Assembly: GCF_005869935.1 (NCBI RefSeq)
Contig: NZ_SZQF01000005.1
Coordinates: 62,001 to 126,000 of the forward strand
Length of the DNA: 64,000 nt
DNA from: Winogradskyella algicola
Lineage (GTDB): Bacteria; Bacteroidota; Bacteroidia; Flavobacteriales; Flavobacteriaceae
Direction of reading: 5' to 3'
Shown piece after piece: positions 16,938 through 24,181 of the stretch. Under the pieces are notes generated by a model, which was not told where the DNA came from, did no database searches, and worked only from the letters and a program-made list of their open reading frames with translations. Both the position numbers and the translations under genes were made by a program. How positions within the stretch are numbered: the first letter of the stretch is position 1; every line of letters starts with the position of its first letter.

Positions 16938-18065
16938 TTAAGAGGTAGTATTTGCTTTTTTTCTATATATTTTTTTAAAAGTAAAATCCCCTCCACCTTT
17001 CCAATTAATAGTTTTACTAATTCCACCCTGTTCTCCATTTACAACTAGCTTCATTCTTTCCAAAACAATATCAGTTATATGATTACCTTTTTCAATGCCA
17101 ATATATTGTCTATTCATTTTATGAGCGGTGGAAATTGTTGTCCCTGAGCCAAGATAACAATCTAAAACAATGTCATCTTCATTTGTTGCTATTTCAAGAA
17201 TTAATTTTATCAATTCTTCTGGCTTAGGAGTATCAAAGACTTTTTCATTTGGAAACATTTGAAGGAAATGTTTTTTCGCACTTTTATTAGTGCCTGCAAT
17301 ATTTCCTAACCATAATGTTTCAGGTGTTAATCCCCTACTCTTTCCATTTAAAAATTTCTTTATTCTTGGTACACCATTTCCATCCTTGCCAAACCAAATA
17401 TTATTATTTAAAATCTCATTTTCCATTCGTTCTTTATTATAACACCAACACCTTCCATTGGGCGGAGAATGAATTTTTCCATTTGGAGCGATAATATCAT
17501 AATATTGAGAAGCAACTGCATGACCATCTTGCACATTTGCAGAAACGGATTGCCAAGCACCTCTTGGATCATTATCTGGATTTTTGTAACGTTTAAGAAT
17601 ATCTTCTGTTACAGGTAATAAATTTCTGGTTTTTTTAAATTCATCTTGATTAATACAATAAACTAAAATATACTCATGGTTATTTGAAAATACACTTCGA
17701 TTTTCTCTTGTTGTCCTCTGTTGCCAAATTATAGTTGTAACGAAGTTATGTCTTCCAAATACTTTGTCTGCGGCAATTTTTAAATAATGCATTTCAGAAT
17801 CATCAATTGAAATCCAAATACTTCCATCTTCTTTTAAAAATGGCTTAAGACTAGAAAGTGTTTTAGTCATTTCATCCAACCAAGCTTGATGAGTATATTC
17901 ATCATTATAATGATTATAATTTTCACCATTATTGTATGGAGGGTCTATATAAATACACTTAATTTTTTTATTAAAGTCAGGTAAAAGTTTCTTAAGAACT
18001 TTTATATTATCTCCTTTAATAATCAAGTTAGTTTTTGAATCTTTGTCTTTATCTAATAATGGCAT
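16938..18065 (-). CDS. Beta-class adenine-specific DNA methyltransferase
   Basis: This 375-residue enzyme should transfer a methyl group from S-adenosylmethionine to adenine N6. The catalytic motif IV is DPPYNNGENY at residue 41. The SAM-binding motif I comes late (DIVLDCYLGSGTT, about 303-315), so the order IV-then-I marks the beta class, related to type III Mod and many type II enzymes. Motif I has CY where most relatives have PF. It ends with GGGDFTFK, like the C-terminal GGG motif of Mod-like proteins. No helicase partner is present, so type III is unlikely. It is divergent from the D12 methyltransferase, with 103 bases between starts. I infer that it protects one strand of the target cut by the PLD nuclease. 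Confidence 0.88.
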   Translation of the reverse strand: MPLLDKDKDSKTNLIIKGDNIKVLKKLLPDFNKKIKCIYIDPPYNNGENYNHYNDEYTHQAWLDEMTKTLSSLKPFLKEDGSIWISIDDSEMHYLKIAADKVFGRHNFVTTIIWQQRTTRENRSVFSNNHEYILVYCINQDEFKKTRNLLPVTEDILKRYKNPDNDPRGAWQSVSANVQDGHAVASQYYDIIAPNGKIHSPPNGRCWCYNKERMENEILNNNIWFGKDGNGVPRIKKFLNGKSRGLTPETLWLGNIAGTNKSAKKHFLQMFPNEKVFDTPKPEELIKLILEIATNEDDIVLDCYLGSGTTISTAHKMNRQYIGIEKGNHITDIVLERMKLVVNGEQGGISKTINWKGGGDFTFKKIYRKKANTTS

Positions 18066-18168
18066 CTTATTATGTGTAATTGTAGCTAAGTAAATTTACA
18101 AAATTCAAAAATAACTGATTAAAATTAAGCTAATAGATTTAACTAAATTAAAAAAGATAAAAATTTAA
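18066..18168. promoter_or_regulatory. Divergent control region of the two methyltransferases
   Basis: This 103-base AT-rich gap separates the starts of two oppositely transcribed methyltransferase genes, so both promoters must lie here. It contains a perfect 10-base palindrome GTAAATTTAC (18090-18099). No GACT-n3-AGTC C-box was seen in it, unlike the region upstream of the controller gene. Confidence 0.4.
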
Positions 18169-19509
18169 ATGATTGAAGATAAAACTAAAGTATTTAGACC
18201 CATACACTATCTTGGCAGCAAATTAAGAATGCTTAATTTTATTGAAGATACAATAAATGAAATTGACCCAGAAAAAGGTGGTGTATGTGATTTATTTACA
18301 GGTTCTGGCAGCGTAGCTTTTCACTTATCAAATTCTAGACCTGTAACTGCTGTAGATATACAAGAATATTCAAAGGTTATATGTTCTGCAATTCTTCAAA
18401 AACAGAATATAGAGAACAATTATTTAAATGATTTTTTAAATGAATGTAAAAATTCATCGCATTATTCAGCTTTACTTAATTCTGTTAGACCATTAATTGA
18501 ATATGAAGAATCCGCAATACAAAAGGCTCTTGATAAAACTTCTTTAGAAGATTTATGTCATATACTTGAGGAAGGGTCTATTATCTCTTATGAGATATCA
18601 AAGAAGAATAACAATAAAAGTTTACTATTTAAGCATATTAAGCAAGTATTAGAAAATTTTAAGGACAATGGAATTTCCGATGTGGATTCATTATCAATAC
18701 GCTATTTTGGTGGCTTCTATTTTTCATATAAGCAGACTTGTCAAATAGATTCCATTTTACATCAAATAAATAAGGCTGATTTAGAAATAAAAAATTCATT
18801 ACTAGCACCTCTATTAAGCACAATGAGTGATGCTGTAAATACTGTAGGTAAACATTTTGCACAACCTATCAGACCAAGGAACAGGAAGGGTATGATTAAA
18901 GCTAATCTAGGTAAGACAGTATCAACCGACAGAAGGATAGATATTTTTACATTATATCAAAAATGGCTTAAAAAGTATAATACTTTAACAGATTCTAATT
19001 ACGACCATGCTATTTATAGTACAGATTATGACGATGCATTAGATAAATTACCTAATAATGTAAGTGTAGTTTATGCAGATCCACCATATACAAGAGAACA
19101 CTATAGTCGATTTTATCATGTATTAGAGACTGTATGTATAAGAGACTTACCAAAAATATCAACTATAGTATTAAAAGGCGAAACAATATTAAGCCGTGGA
19201 CTATATAGAGAAAAACGGCATCAATCAGTATTCTGTATTAGAAGTTTAGCTCCTATCGCATTTGATAATATGTTTCAGAAAATTAGTGCTAAAGGTCTAA
19301 AACTTATATTGTCTTATTCACCATATGACGAAACTAAAGAAACTCATCCTAGAGTTGTTAAAATGAAGGTTTTGATAGACTTAGCTAAAAAATATTTTAA
19401 TAATGTGGAAGTTAAGAGTGTTGGGGAGTTTACACATAGTAAATTGACCCATAAGGCAAAGCATCTTGATGCTTCTAAAGCGGCAGAGGTTTTAATTATC
19501 TGTCAATAG
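18169..19509 (+). CDS. D12-class (Dam-like) adenine-specific DNA methyltransferase
   Basis: The 446 residues carry the alpha/D12 order of motifs. RPIHYLGSKLRMLNFI (about 10-25) is motif X. DLFTGSGSVAFHL at residue 41 is the SAM-binding motif I. ADPPYTREHYSRFY with DPPY at 304-307 is the catalytic motif IV. It should make N6-methyladenine. The long insert between motifs I and IV (about 250 residues) is larger than in Dam (278 residues in total) and may contain the target-recognition region. Its stop lies 3 bases from the stop of the convergent nuclease gene. With the beta-class enzyme next door, the pair probably methylates the two strands of an asymmetric site. Confidence 0.88.
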   Translation: MIEDKTKVFRPIHYLGSKLRMLNFIEDTINEIDPEKGGVCDLFTGSGSVAFHLSNSRPVTAVDIQEYSKVICSAILQKQNIENNYLNDFLNECKNSSHYSALLNSVRPLIEYEESAIQKALDKTSLEDLCHILEEGSIISYEISKKNNNKSLLFKHIKQVLENFKDNGISDVDSLSIRYFGGFYFSYKQTCQIDSILHQINKADLEIKNSLLAPLLSTMSDAVNTVGKHFAQPIRPRNRKGMIKANLGKTVSTDRRIDIFTLYQKWLKKYNTLTDSNYDHAIYSTDYDDALDKLPNNVSVVYADPPYTREHYSRFYHVLETVCIRDLPKISTIVLKGETILSRGLYREKRHQSVFCIRSLAPIAFDNMFQKISAKGLKLILSYSPYDETKETHPRVVKMKVLIDLAKKYFNNVEVKSVGEFTHSKLTHKAKHLDASKAAEVLIICQ

Positions 19510-19512
19510 ACT

Positions 19513-20784
19513 CTAAATACTTAAACTAGGGCAAGATTGCCTTAATTCGTTTAATGTTATTTCAGTCCGCTTTATAACACCATTTGCATTAACTAAGACT
19601 TGTTCCAATTCATTATATAATTGAGTGCCATGTGTTTCAAAATGATAAATGAAGTCAGTAGAATTTATTTTGATAAAAACTATAATTGGTCTATGAGCTC
19701 TATTGTAGGCTACAGTACATTCTCTAACCTTTTCAGGTTCTAGATTAAAATTTCTACTCGCTTTAACCCTTGCAGAAGTAATCTGTTCGACATTAGCGTC
19801 AATATTCCCAGCTGTATCAATATACTTTAAGTTAATGTCTCCATTTGTGCCGACTGCTGTCGGTAGTTCGAAAAATGTTTCAAAATTTCTTTTTGCAAAA
19901 GAAATTTGTTTCCATCTAGATGGACCACCAATTTCAGCCACCAAAACATTACTATTATCATTATATGTCCATCCAGGAGAAGTTGCTATAATTGGTGGTG
20001 TTAAAATAGGAGTTGCTGGAGACCCAGAGCCAGAGGTACTGCTATTGGTATCAGATGTTTCATTACTACTACCTCGTGTTAATCTTGTAGGGGAAAAACC
20101 ACTTGGCAAACCTTGTAAAGGTAATGTGCCAAATAAATCATTTATAGCTGGATAAGTCTGTTCAGTTTCATTTAATTCATTATTAGTCTCAACCTCTTTT
20201 GTATACTGTGCTCTTCGATTAGCCTCATCCTTTACTTTTCCATTTGCAACTAAATTTTCTATTAATTCTGTGTCGAGTGCTCTTAAATAAGGGCTATCGC
20301 CAGTTAATATAGGACTATAATAATCTATAATTTGATTTAATACATCTAAATCTTCTTCATTTTTATTATAAGAAATTTGAATTGCTCCCTCAATATTTTG
20401 AGCTAATCCACTTTGCGTTAAATTATTAGAACCAATTATAACACTTACTAAGTCATTACCTTCGAATAGATAAATTTTTGGATGAAATATAATTCTTTGA
20501 TTTGTATAGAAAACAAAAGTTTCAACATCCCATTCAATTAAGGATTCCAAAGCTTCACTAGAAGTTCCAAATTGGTCTATACCTACAATAACTCTAAAAT
20601 CGTTAATGTGTGTTTTAGAATCTAAAATGTGTTGAGTTAGACCAGAAACACCAGTGTGACTAGCAAATGCAACTAAACACTTAAAACTGTTGTATGAACT
20701 ATTATTTAAAGAATCTATAATAGCACTTGCAACAGAACTACCAGAAGCTCTATTATAACCTTGACCTATAAATCTAATTTCCAT
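19513..20784 (-). CDS. PLD-fold restriction endonuclease (BfiI/NgoFVII-like)
   Basis: I chose the ATG at 20784, giving 423 residues; an in-frame ATG at 20811 lies inside the upstream controller gene. Residues 100-121 (FHPKIYLFEGNDLVSVIIGS then NN) form a phospholipase-D HKD-type site, with H101, K103 and the GSNN turn. One such site per chain, active as a dimer, is the mechanism known for BfiI, which needs no metal. The region at about 200-275 is low-complexity and rich in Ser/Thr/Pro, like a linker. The C-terminal part (VAEIGGPSRWKQISFAKRNF) recalls the DNA-binding half of NgoFVII/BfiI-type enzymes. It overlaps the controller gene by 11 bases and converges on the D12 methyltransferase. Target sequence is unknown. 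Confidence 0.8.
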   Translation of the reverse strand: MEIRFIGQGYNRASGSSVASAIIDSLNNSSYNSFKCLVAFASHTGVSGLTQHILDSKTHINDFRVIVGIDQFGTSSEALESLIEWDVETFVFYTNQRIIFHPKIYLFEGNDLVSVIIGSNNLTQSGLAQNIEGAIQISYNKNEEDLDVLNQIIDYYSPILTGDSPYLRALDTELIENLVANGKVKDEANRRAQYTKEVETNNELNETEQTYPAINDLFGTLPLQGLPSGFSPTRLTRGSSNETSDTNSSTSGSGSPATPILTPPIIATSPGWTYNDNSNVLVAEIGGPSRWKQISFAKRNFETFFELPTAVGTNGDINLKYIDTAGNIDANVEQITSARVKASRNFNLEPEKVRECTVAYNRAHRPIIVFIKINSTDFIYHFETHGTQLYNELEQVLVNANGVIKRTEITLNELRQSCPSLSI

Positions 20785-20998
20785 CAATCGTGCCTTTTTT
20801 AAAAAGTTCAATTATTTCCACATTTAAAGCCAATGCTATTTTTTCAATATTCCTTATAGAAATGTTTCTTTTACCTAATTCAACAGAACTTATATATGTT
20901 CTATGTAAATCACATCTGTAAGCAAGTTCCTCTTGGGATATTCCTATTTCATTACGTAGTTGCTTTATTTTAAGACCTAATTTCTCTTCAATTTTCAT
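20774..20998 (-). CDS. XRE-family controller (C) protein of the restriction-modification system
   Basis: This 74-residue protein is almost entirely a helix-turn-helix of the XRE/Cro type (KIKQLRNEIGISQEELAYRC, then LHRTYISSVELGKRNISIRN). Its length and sequence style match R-M controller proteins such as C.AhdI and C.Esp1396I. Those bind tandem C-boxes as dimers and first activate, then repress, their own operon so that nuclease appears after methylation. Its 3' end overlaps the nuclease start by 11 bases, the usual C-then-R arrangement. A C-box-like operator lies 22-47 bases upstream of its start. The role is inferred from size, position and operator. Confidence 0.85.
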   Translation of the reverse strand: MKIEEKLGLKIKQLRNEIGISQEELAYRCDLHRTYISSVELGKRNISIRNIEKIALALNVEIIELFKKGTIDGN

Positions 20999-21020
20999 TT
21001 TTTAAAATTAGACTTTTGAA

Positions 21021-21045
21021 CACTTTAAATCTACAGACTATAAGT
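21021..21045 (-). promoter_or_regulatory. Putative tandem C-box operator
   Basis: On the minus strand ACTTATAGTC (21045 to 21036) is followed after 4 bases by GATTTAAAGTG (21031 to 21021). Both resemble the GACT-n3-AGTC half-operators of controller proteins. As I remember the Esp1396I operator, its two boxes contain GACTTATAGTC and GATTATAGTC, about 5 bases apart, which is very similar in sequence and spacing. The second box here is a weaker match. Position just upstream of the controller start fits autoregulation. Confidence 0.55.
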
Positions 21046-21186
21046 AACGTATGAGTTTTTATATTTATAGTTAGAAAACCATTCCACACACATTTTCGCC
21101 ACTACTCTACCCTAGCTAAAAAGAGTGTTCCATTAACATTGCAAAGAAACTTCTAGAAATAAATTTTTCAGAAACAGAAGTACTAA

Positions 21187-21211
21187 CATGGGCTTTTAAC
21201 CAAAGCCCATG
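21187..21211. repeat. Perfect 10-bp stem, 5-base loop
   Basis: The arms catgggcttt (21187-21196) and aaagcccatg (21202-21211) pair perfectly around taacc. No T run follows on either strand, so it is not a typical terminator. It directly abuts the TTTACATAACG repeat and may be part of the island boundary. Confidence 0.6.
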
Positions 21212-21243
21212 TTTACATAACGCTAGTACATTATAGGACATTT
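21212..21243 (+). repeat. Copy C of the TTTACATAA...ATTATAGGA repeat family (right edge)
   Basis: This stretch reads tttacataacg, then a 9-base spacer, then attataggacattt. It matches copy B (16385-16415, inverted) over TTTACATAACG and ATTATAGGA, and copy A (16209-16240, direct) over TTTACATAA and ATTATAGGACA. Related copies on both sides of the island suggest boundary or recombination sequences. Confidence 0.65.
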
Positions 21244-21259
21244 ATAATTTCATAAGCGT

Positions 21260-21349
21260 AATAGCGCTCTAAGCGATATTTGACATAATCTTAGTTCTAG
21301 CAACACGCCAGTGTTCTATAACGATTAAGATTATGTACAAGCGCTTATT
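21260..21349. repeat. Imperfect 90-base dyad
   Basis: Four nested elements pair in order. The outer arms are aatagcgct (21260-21268) and agcgcttatt (21340-21349, one bulge). The middle arms are cataatctta (21284-21293) and taagattatg (21326-21335). The innermost hairpin is aacac-gcca-gtgtt (21302-21315). Size and interrupted pairing resemble recombination sites of the attC type more than a terminator, but no firm box match was found. Confidence 0.5.
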
Positions 21350-21483
21350 ATGCATTGATCAATTGACTGTTTAGTTGATATTGGTAATAAAGATGTTATT
21401 ATAATTTTGAGATATTTTGTTGTTACTTAGAGCAAAGTTGCTAAATATTTGAGCTTTAAACGTTCGCTTTTGTAAATTGAAAA

Positions 21484-22179
21484 CTAATCGGTTAGCTCAT
21501 TTTTGCCTTCTTTTTGTTTTTTTAATTCAAATTCTTTTGTTCGCTTTATTTGTTCTTCGAGATTCCATTCAAAATCAAATCTATTCTTTAGAAATATGGC
21601 AATGGAATCTAAACCAATAGCTGTTCTTCGTTTATCAATATTTTCTGGATCAAAAACAGGCCAAAGATTAAAGCTTTTGGTCTCTGGGTAATATTTCATT
21701 TGTCCACCATAGATTTGTAAATCGCCACGTTCGGTTGCAATTCTGTCTTCAGCTCTAACCAAAAAGCGCGGTTCTAATTTTTTGTCTTTAACAGCCTGCC
21801 GCATCATTGGAAGGTATTGTATCCGAATTTCATTATCTGAATGTTGAATAACGTTGCATATGGTCCAATTACCTCGTTCGCCAATCATTTCTTTTGTTGG
21901 CCAACCATTATTATCCAGAATTTCCTTTACTTTTTTCTCATTAATCGTGTGGTTTTTTTCGATAATAGCTTGTTGCTCTTTAACGAAATCCGAATCTACT
22001 CCATATAGTTCCATTAATGAATCTCTTCGTCTAATGGGTTCTTGTTCTGTTTTCCAGATTTCATCCATTAGTGCTATTAGGTTTTCTTTTTCTTCTTTTA
22101 CTGTTGTTTGCGCTTGTGTTTTAGTTTTACCTGTACAATTAAGCAGTAGACTTAAGCAGAATAATATTGTAAACTTCAT
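21484..22179 (-). CDS. DUF6624-like lipoprotein
   Basis: The 231 residues start with a lipoprotein signal (MKFTILFCLSLLLNC), with Cys15 as the probable lipidation site. The body (LMDEIWKTEQEPIRRRDSLM, then NGWPTKEMIGERGNWTICNV, then RFLVRAEDRIATERGDLQIYGG) fits DUF6624, a family known from Bacteroidota and actinobacteria whose function is not established. It is 15 bases downstream of the DUF4386 gene and is the last gene of a minus-strand run. A periplasmic location is inferred from the lipobox. Confidence 0.7.
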   Translation of the reverse strand: MKFTILFCLSLLLNCTGKTKTQAQTTVKEEKENLIALMDEIWKTEQEPIRRRDSLMELYGVDSDFVKEQQAIIEKNHTINEKKVKEILDNNGWPTKEMIGERGNWTICNVIQHSDNEIRIQYLPMMRQAVKDKKLEPRFLVRAEDRIATERGDLQIYGGQMKYYPETKSFNLWPVFDPENIDKRRTAIGLDSIAIFLKNRFDFEWNLEEQIKRTKEFELKKQKEGKNELTD

Positions 22180-22194
22180 TTTTTTATATGTTTA

Positions 22195-22878
22195 TTAGTT
22201 GTTAGGTCTTATTCCAAAAATTAGCAAATATCCAATCATCCAAAATTCACCAATGGTTGCTGGTAGCATAAGATATCTATTGAAGCTGAAATCAATTCCA
22301 GCATAGCGAATAAATGTAGAAATGACATAACCTATACCACCTAAAATAATAACTCTTCCTAACCAAATAGGCATCCTTTTAGATTTGATAACTATGTATC
22401 CCATAGGAAATAGCCATAACCCGAAAAACAAACCACCAATTCCCCAAGCATTAGAAATTATATGTTGAAGCAGCTCTATTAGTAAAACTTTGTCTTCCAA
22501 AGCACTTGTATCAGAATTTGCAATACCTATTGCTGATGCGATTGAAATTGCACTTATCATAATGGCTATAGCATTTACCATTCCCCATATGCCTAAAGTC
22601 CAAGCTTCCCATTGATAATTATCTTTAAATAATTTGAAAAACCAGACTGCGGTAAGTGCTTGTGATATGACGATAGCAAACTCTAATAGTAATCTAATTC
22701 TTGCAGTAGCTTCTAATTCTACTAAATTTGTTAGCGTTTGTTCAGGATTACCAGACACAAATATTTGAGAATGAAAGACCATAAACCCTAGAATACCAGT
22801 AATAGCCATCATTAAATACCATAAGCCAGTTATTCTAGCGGTCTTAATTAAATTTTTATGTTCTGTATTTTGAATCAT
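22195..22878 (-). CDS. DUF4386 family integral membrane protein
   Basis: These 227 residues form about six hydrophobic helices, the first at about 15-35 (TGLWYLMMAITGILGFMVFH). The early GLWYLMMAITG, the central AWTLGIWGMVNAIAIMIS and the later WGIGGLFFGLWLFPMGYIVI are characteristic of DUF4386. No catalytic residues are known for the family. It lies 19 bases after the small outer-membrane protein gene and 15 before the DUF6624 gene, so it is probably co-transcribed with them. Confidence 0.8.
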   Translation of the reverse strand: MIQNTEHKNLIKTARITGLWYLMMAITGILGFMVFHSQIFVSGNPEQTLTNLVELEATARIRLLLEFAIVISQALTAVWFFKLFKDNYQWEAWTLGIWGMVNAIAIMISAISIASAIGIANSDTSALEDKVLLIELLQHIISNAWGIGGLFFGLWLFPMGYIVIKSKRMPIWLGRVIILGGIGYVISTFIRYAGIDFSFNRYLMLPATIGEFWMIGYLLIFGIRPNN

Positions 22879-22897
22879 GGATTATATAATTTAATGT

Positions 22898-23500
22898 CTA
22901 TAACCAACTAAATCCTAGTCCAACATTAAAAATTACTGCATCTCTATGCGCATCTCCATCTAAAAAGGCACGACCAAGAACTAATTTGGACTGCACATTA
23001 AGAGCAAAGTTGTTCTTTTTGTAAATCTCGTAGCCTGTACTTGCTATTACTGCGCAACCAAAATTCCAGTCGTCGTTTACATCGTCTTTAATATCATAAA
23101 GTGCTGGTGCATCTATGGCTAATCCAATTCCTCCATGAATCCACCATCTATCTTTTACCCAATATTGTACTGATGGAATAAAACCTCCAAAGTGCCTGTC
23201 GTTATTCTGAAATTCGTAGATATTTCCTGGTAAAACCGCAGTAATGGCGAGTCTATCATTTAGCATATAACCAAATTTTAGATCAGGAAAAACAAATGTT
23301 CCTTGGGCTTTGTCAAACGTTTGAATACCTGCGCTATCTTCTAAACTGATAATACCTCCACCCACTACAAATTCAAAGATAAAACCATCTCTTACTGTTG
23401 TTGTTTCTGGATTTGTATCTTGTGCATACGTTATACTCGATACTAATGCAAAGACTACACAAATTGTTCTTAATAAAGTTTGTGTTTTGATTGTTTTCAT
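22898..23500 (-). CDS. Outer-membrane beta-barrel protein
   Basis: From the ATG at 23500 (200 residues) the protein opens with a signal peptide (MKTIKTQTLLRTICVVFALV, cleaved near TYAQ). The upstream ATG at 23515 only adds MTSIK. The mature part alternates aromatic and polar residues in short strands (PDLKFGYMLNDRLAITAVLP; SVQYWVKDRWWIHGGIGLAI) and ends in GLGFSWL, a terminal beta strand with aromatic residues as expected for a small outer-membrane barrel. Its cargo is unknown. A 21-base leader element shared with the gene at 32026 lies 18 bases upstream of the start. Confidence 0.72.
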   Translation of the reverse strand: MKTIKTQTLLRTICVVFALVSSITYAQDTNPETTTVRDGFIFEFVVGGGIISLEDSAGIQTFDKAQGTFVFPDLKFGYMLNDRLAITAVLPGNIYEFQNNDRHFGGFIPSVQYWVKDRWWIHGGIGLAIDAPALYDIKDDVNDDWNFGCAVIASTGYEIYKKNNFALNVQSKLVLGRAFLDGDAHRDAVIFNVGLGFSWL

Positions 23501-23518
23501 TTTAATTGATGTCATAAT

Positions 23519-23539
23519 TGTTCGTTTTTTGATTGATGA
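23519..23539 (-). repeat. 21-base leader element, copy 1
   Basis: The plus-strand text beginning tgttcgttttttgattga is identical over 21 bases at 23519-23539 and 32896-32916. In both places it lies in the 5' leader of a minus-strand gene, 18 and 33 bases before the start codon. A shared regulator-binding or translation element is possible. Confidence 0.65.
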
Positions 23540-23583
23540 ATTATTATTGATTGATGATTTCTATTTTTAATAAAATGATTCTA

Positions 23584-24171
23584 TTATTTTGAATATTCGA
23601 TGAGTTCCTCTACATAGTGAAAATCACCTTGATTTTGAGTGAGTTTTATGAATGTTTTTACAGAAGGTGCATAAAGCCAAACTTCCGTTTCATCTGCATT
23701 ATATCCCCTGGAATTGGTGGTTTTACCAACGTATTTAATTGTATAAGCCATAAATGTTCCTGCCTCTACCATTTCTTTTTTGTATGATAGTACTTCGGCA
23801 TTCTGACTTTGGCTACCAGTAGTTCCGTCTTGACTGGTCCAATTGTTTTCATATTTCCATTTTTTACCTACTTTAAGAGGCCAATCGTACTTAGGTGTTT
23901 CGCTAACCTCAGGTTTAACGATATCGCTAAGAGGAATGGTGTCTTTACCGATAGTCATCCCTAGATCTTCTCCAAATTTTACGACTTGCCTAGTGTCTGT
24001 TCCATCAGAGCGAACCTCTCCTTCTGTAGTAACACCTTTATATTTCCACACCCATTTTTCACCCAAACTATAATCAGCTAATGTGGGTTGTTGGGTTACA
24101 CTAGATTTTGTTTTGTCATTGCAGGCACTAAGAAATACCAGTGCAAGTACTATTAAAATTTGATTTTTCAT
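23584..24171 (-). CDS. Lipoprotein of unknown function
   Basis: I start at the ATG at 24171 because it opens into a lipoprotein signal (MKNQILIVLALVFLSACNDK, Cys17). The longer frame to 24324 would overlap the next gene. The 195 residues contain two repeats of a W-K pattern (SLGEKWVWKYKGVTTEGE and PLKVGKKWKYENNWTSQDG), which suggests a beta-rich fold. No family recognised. It lies 10 bases downstream of the thioredoxin-serine hydrolase gene and is probably in its operon. Confidence 0.65.
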   Translation of the reverse strand: MKNQILIVLALVFLSACNDKTKSSVTQQPTLADYSLGEKWVWKYKGVTTEGEVRSDGTDTRQVVKFGEDLGMTIGKDTIPLSDIVKPEVSETPKYDWPLKVGKKWKYENNWTSQDGTTGSQSQNAEVLSYKKEMVEAGTFMAYTIKYVGKTTNSRGYNADETEVWLYAPSVKTFIKLTQNQGDFHYVEELIEYSK

Positions 24172-24181
24172 ATGATTTGAT

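Larger units (their letters stand above)
21046..21483. other. Gene-poor, repeat-rich right flank of the island
   Basis: About 440 bases contain no open frame worth calling. The stretch holds a strong hairpin (21187-21211), one copy of the island-edge repeat (21212-21243) and a 90-base imperfect dyad (21260-21349). The rest, to the stop of the next gene at 21484, is plain AT-rich sequence. Confidence 0.6.

Noticed and set aside
16938..18065. Type III restriction-modification Mod subunit
   Set aside because: The motif order fits Mod-like enzymes, but no Res helicase-nuclease gene lies nearby and a PLD nuclease with a controller is present instead.
21854..22198. 114-residue plus-strand frame
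   Set aside because: Antisense to the DUF6624-like lipoprotein, which has a clear signal and family motifs.
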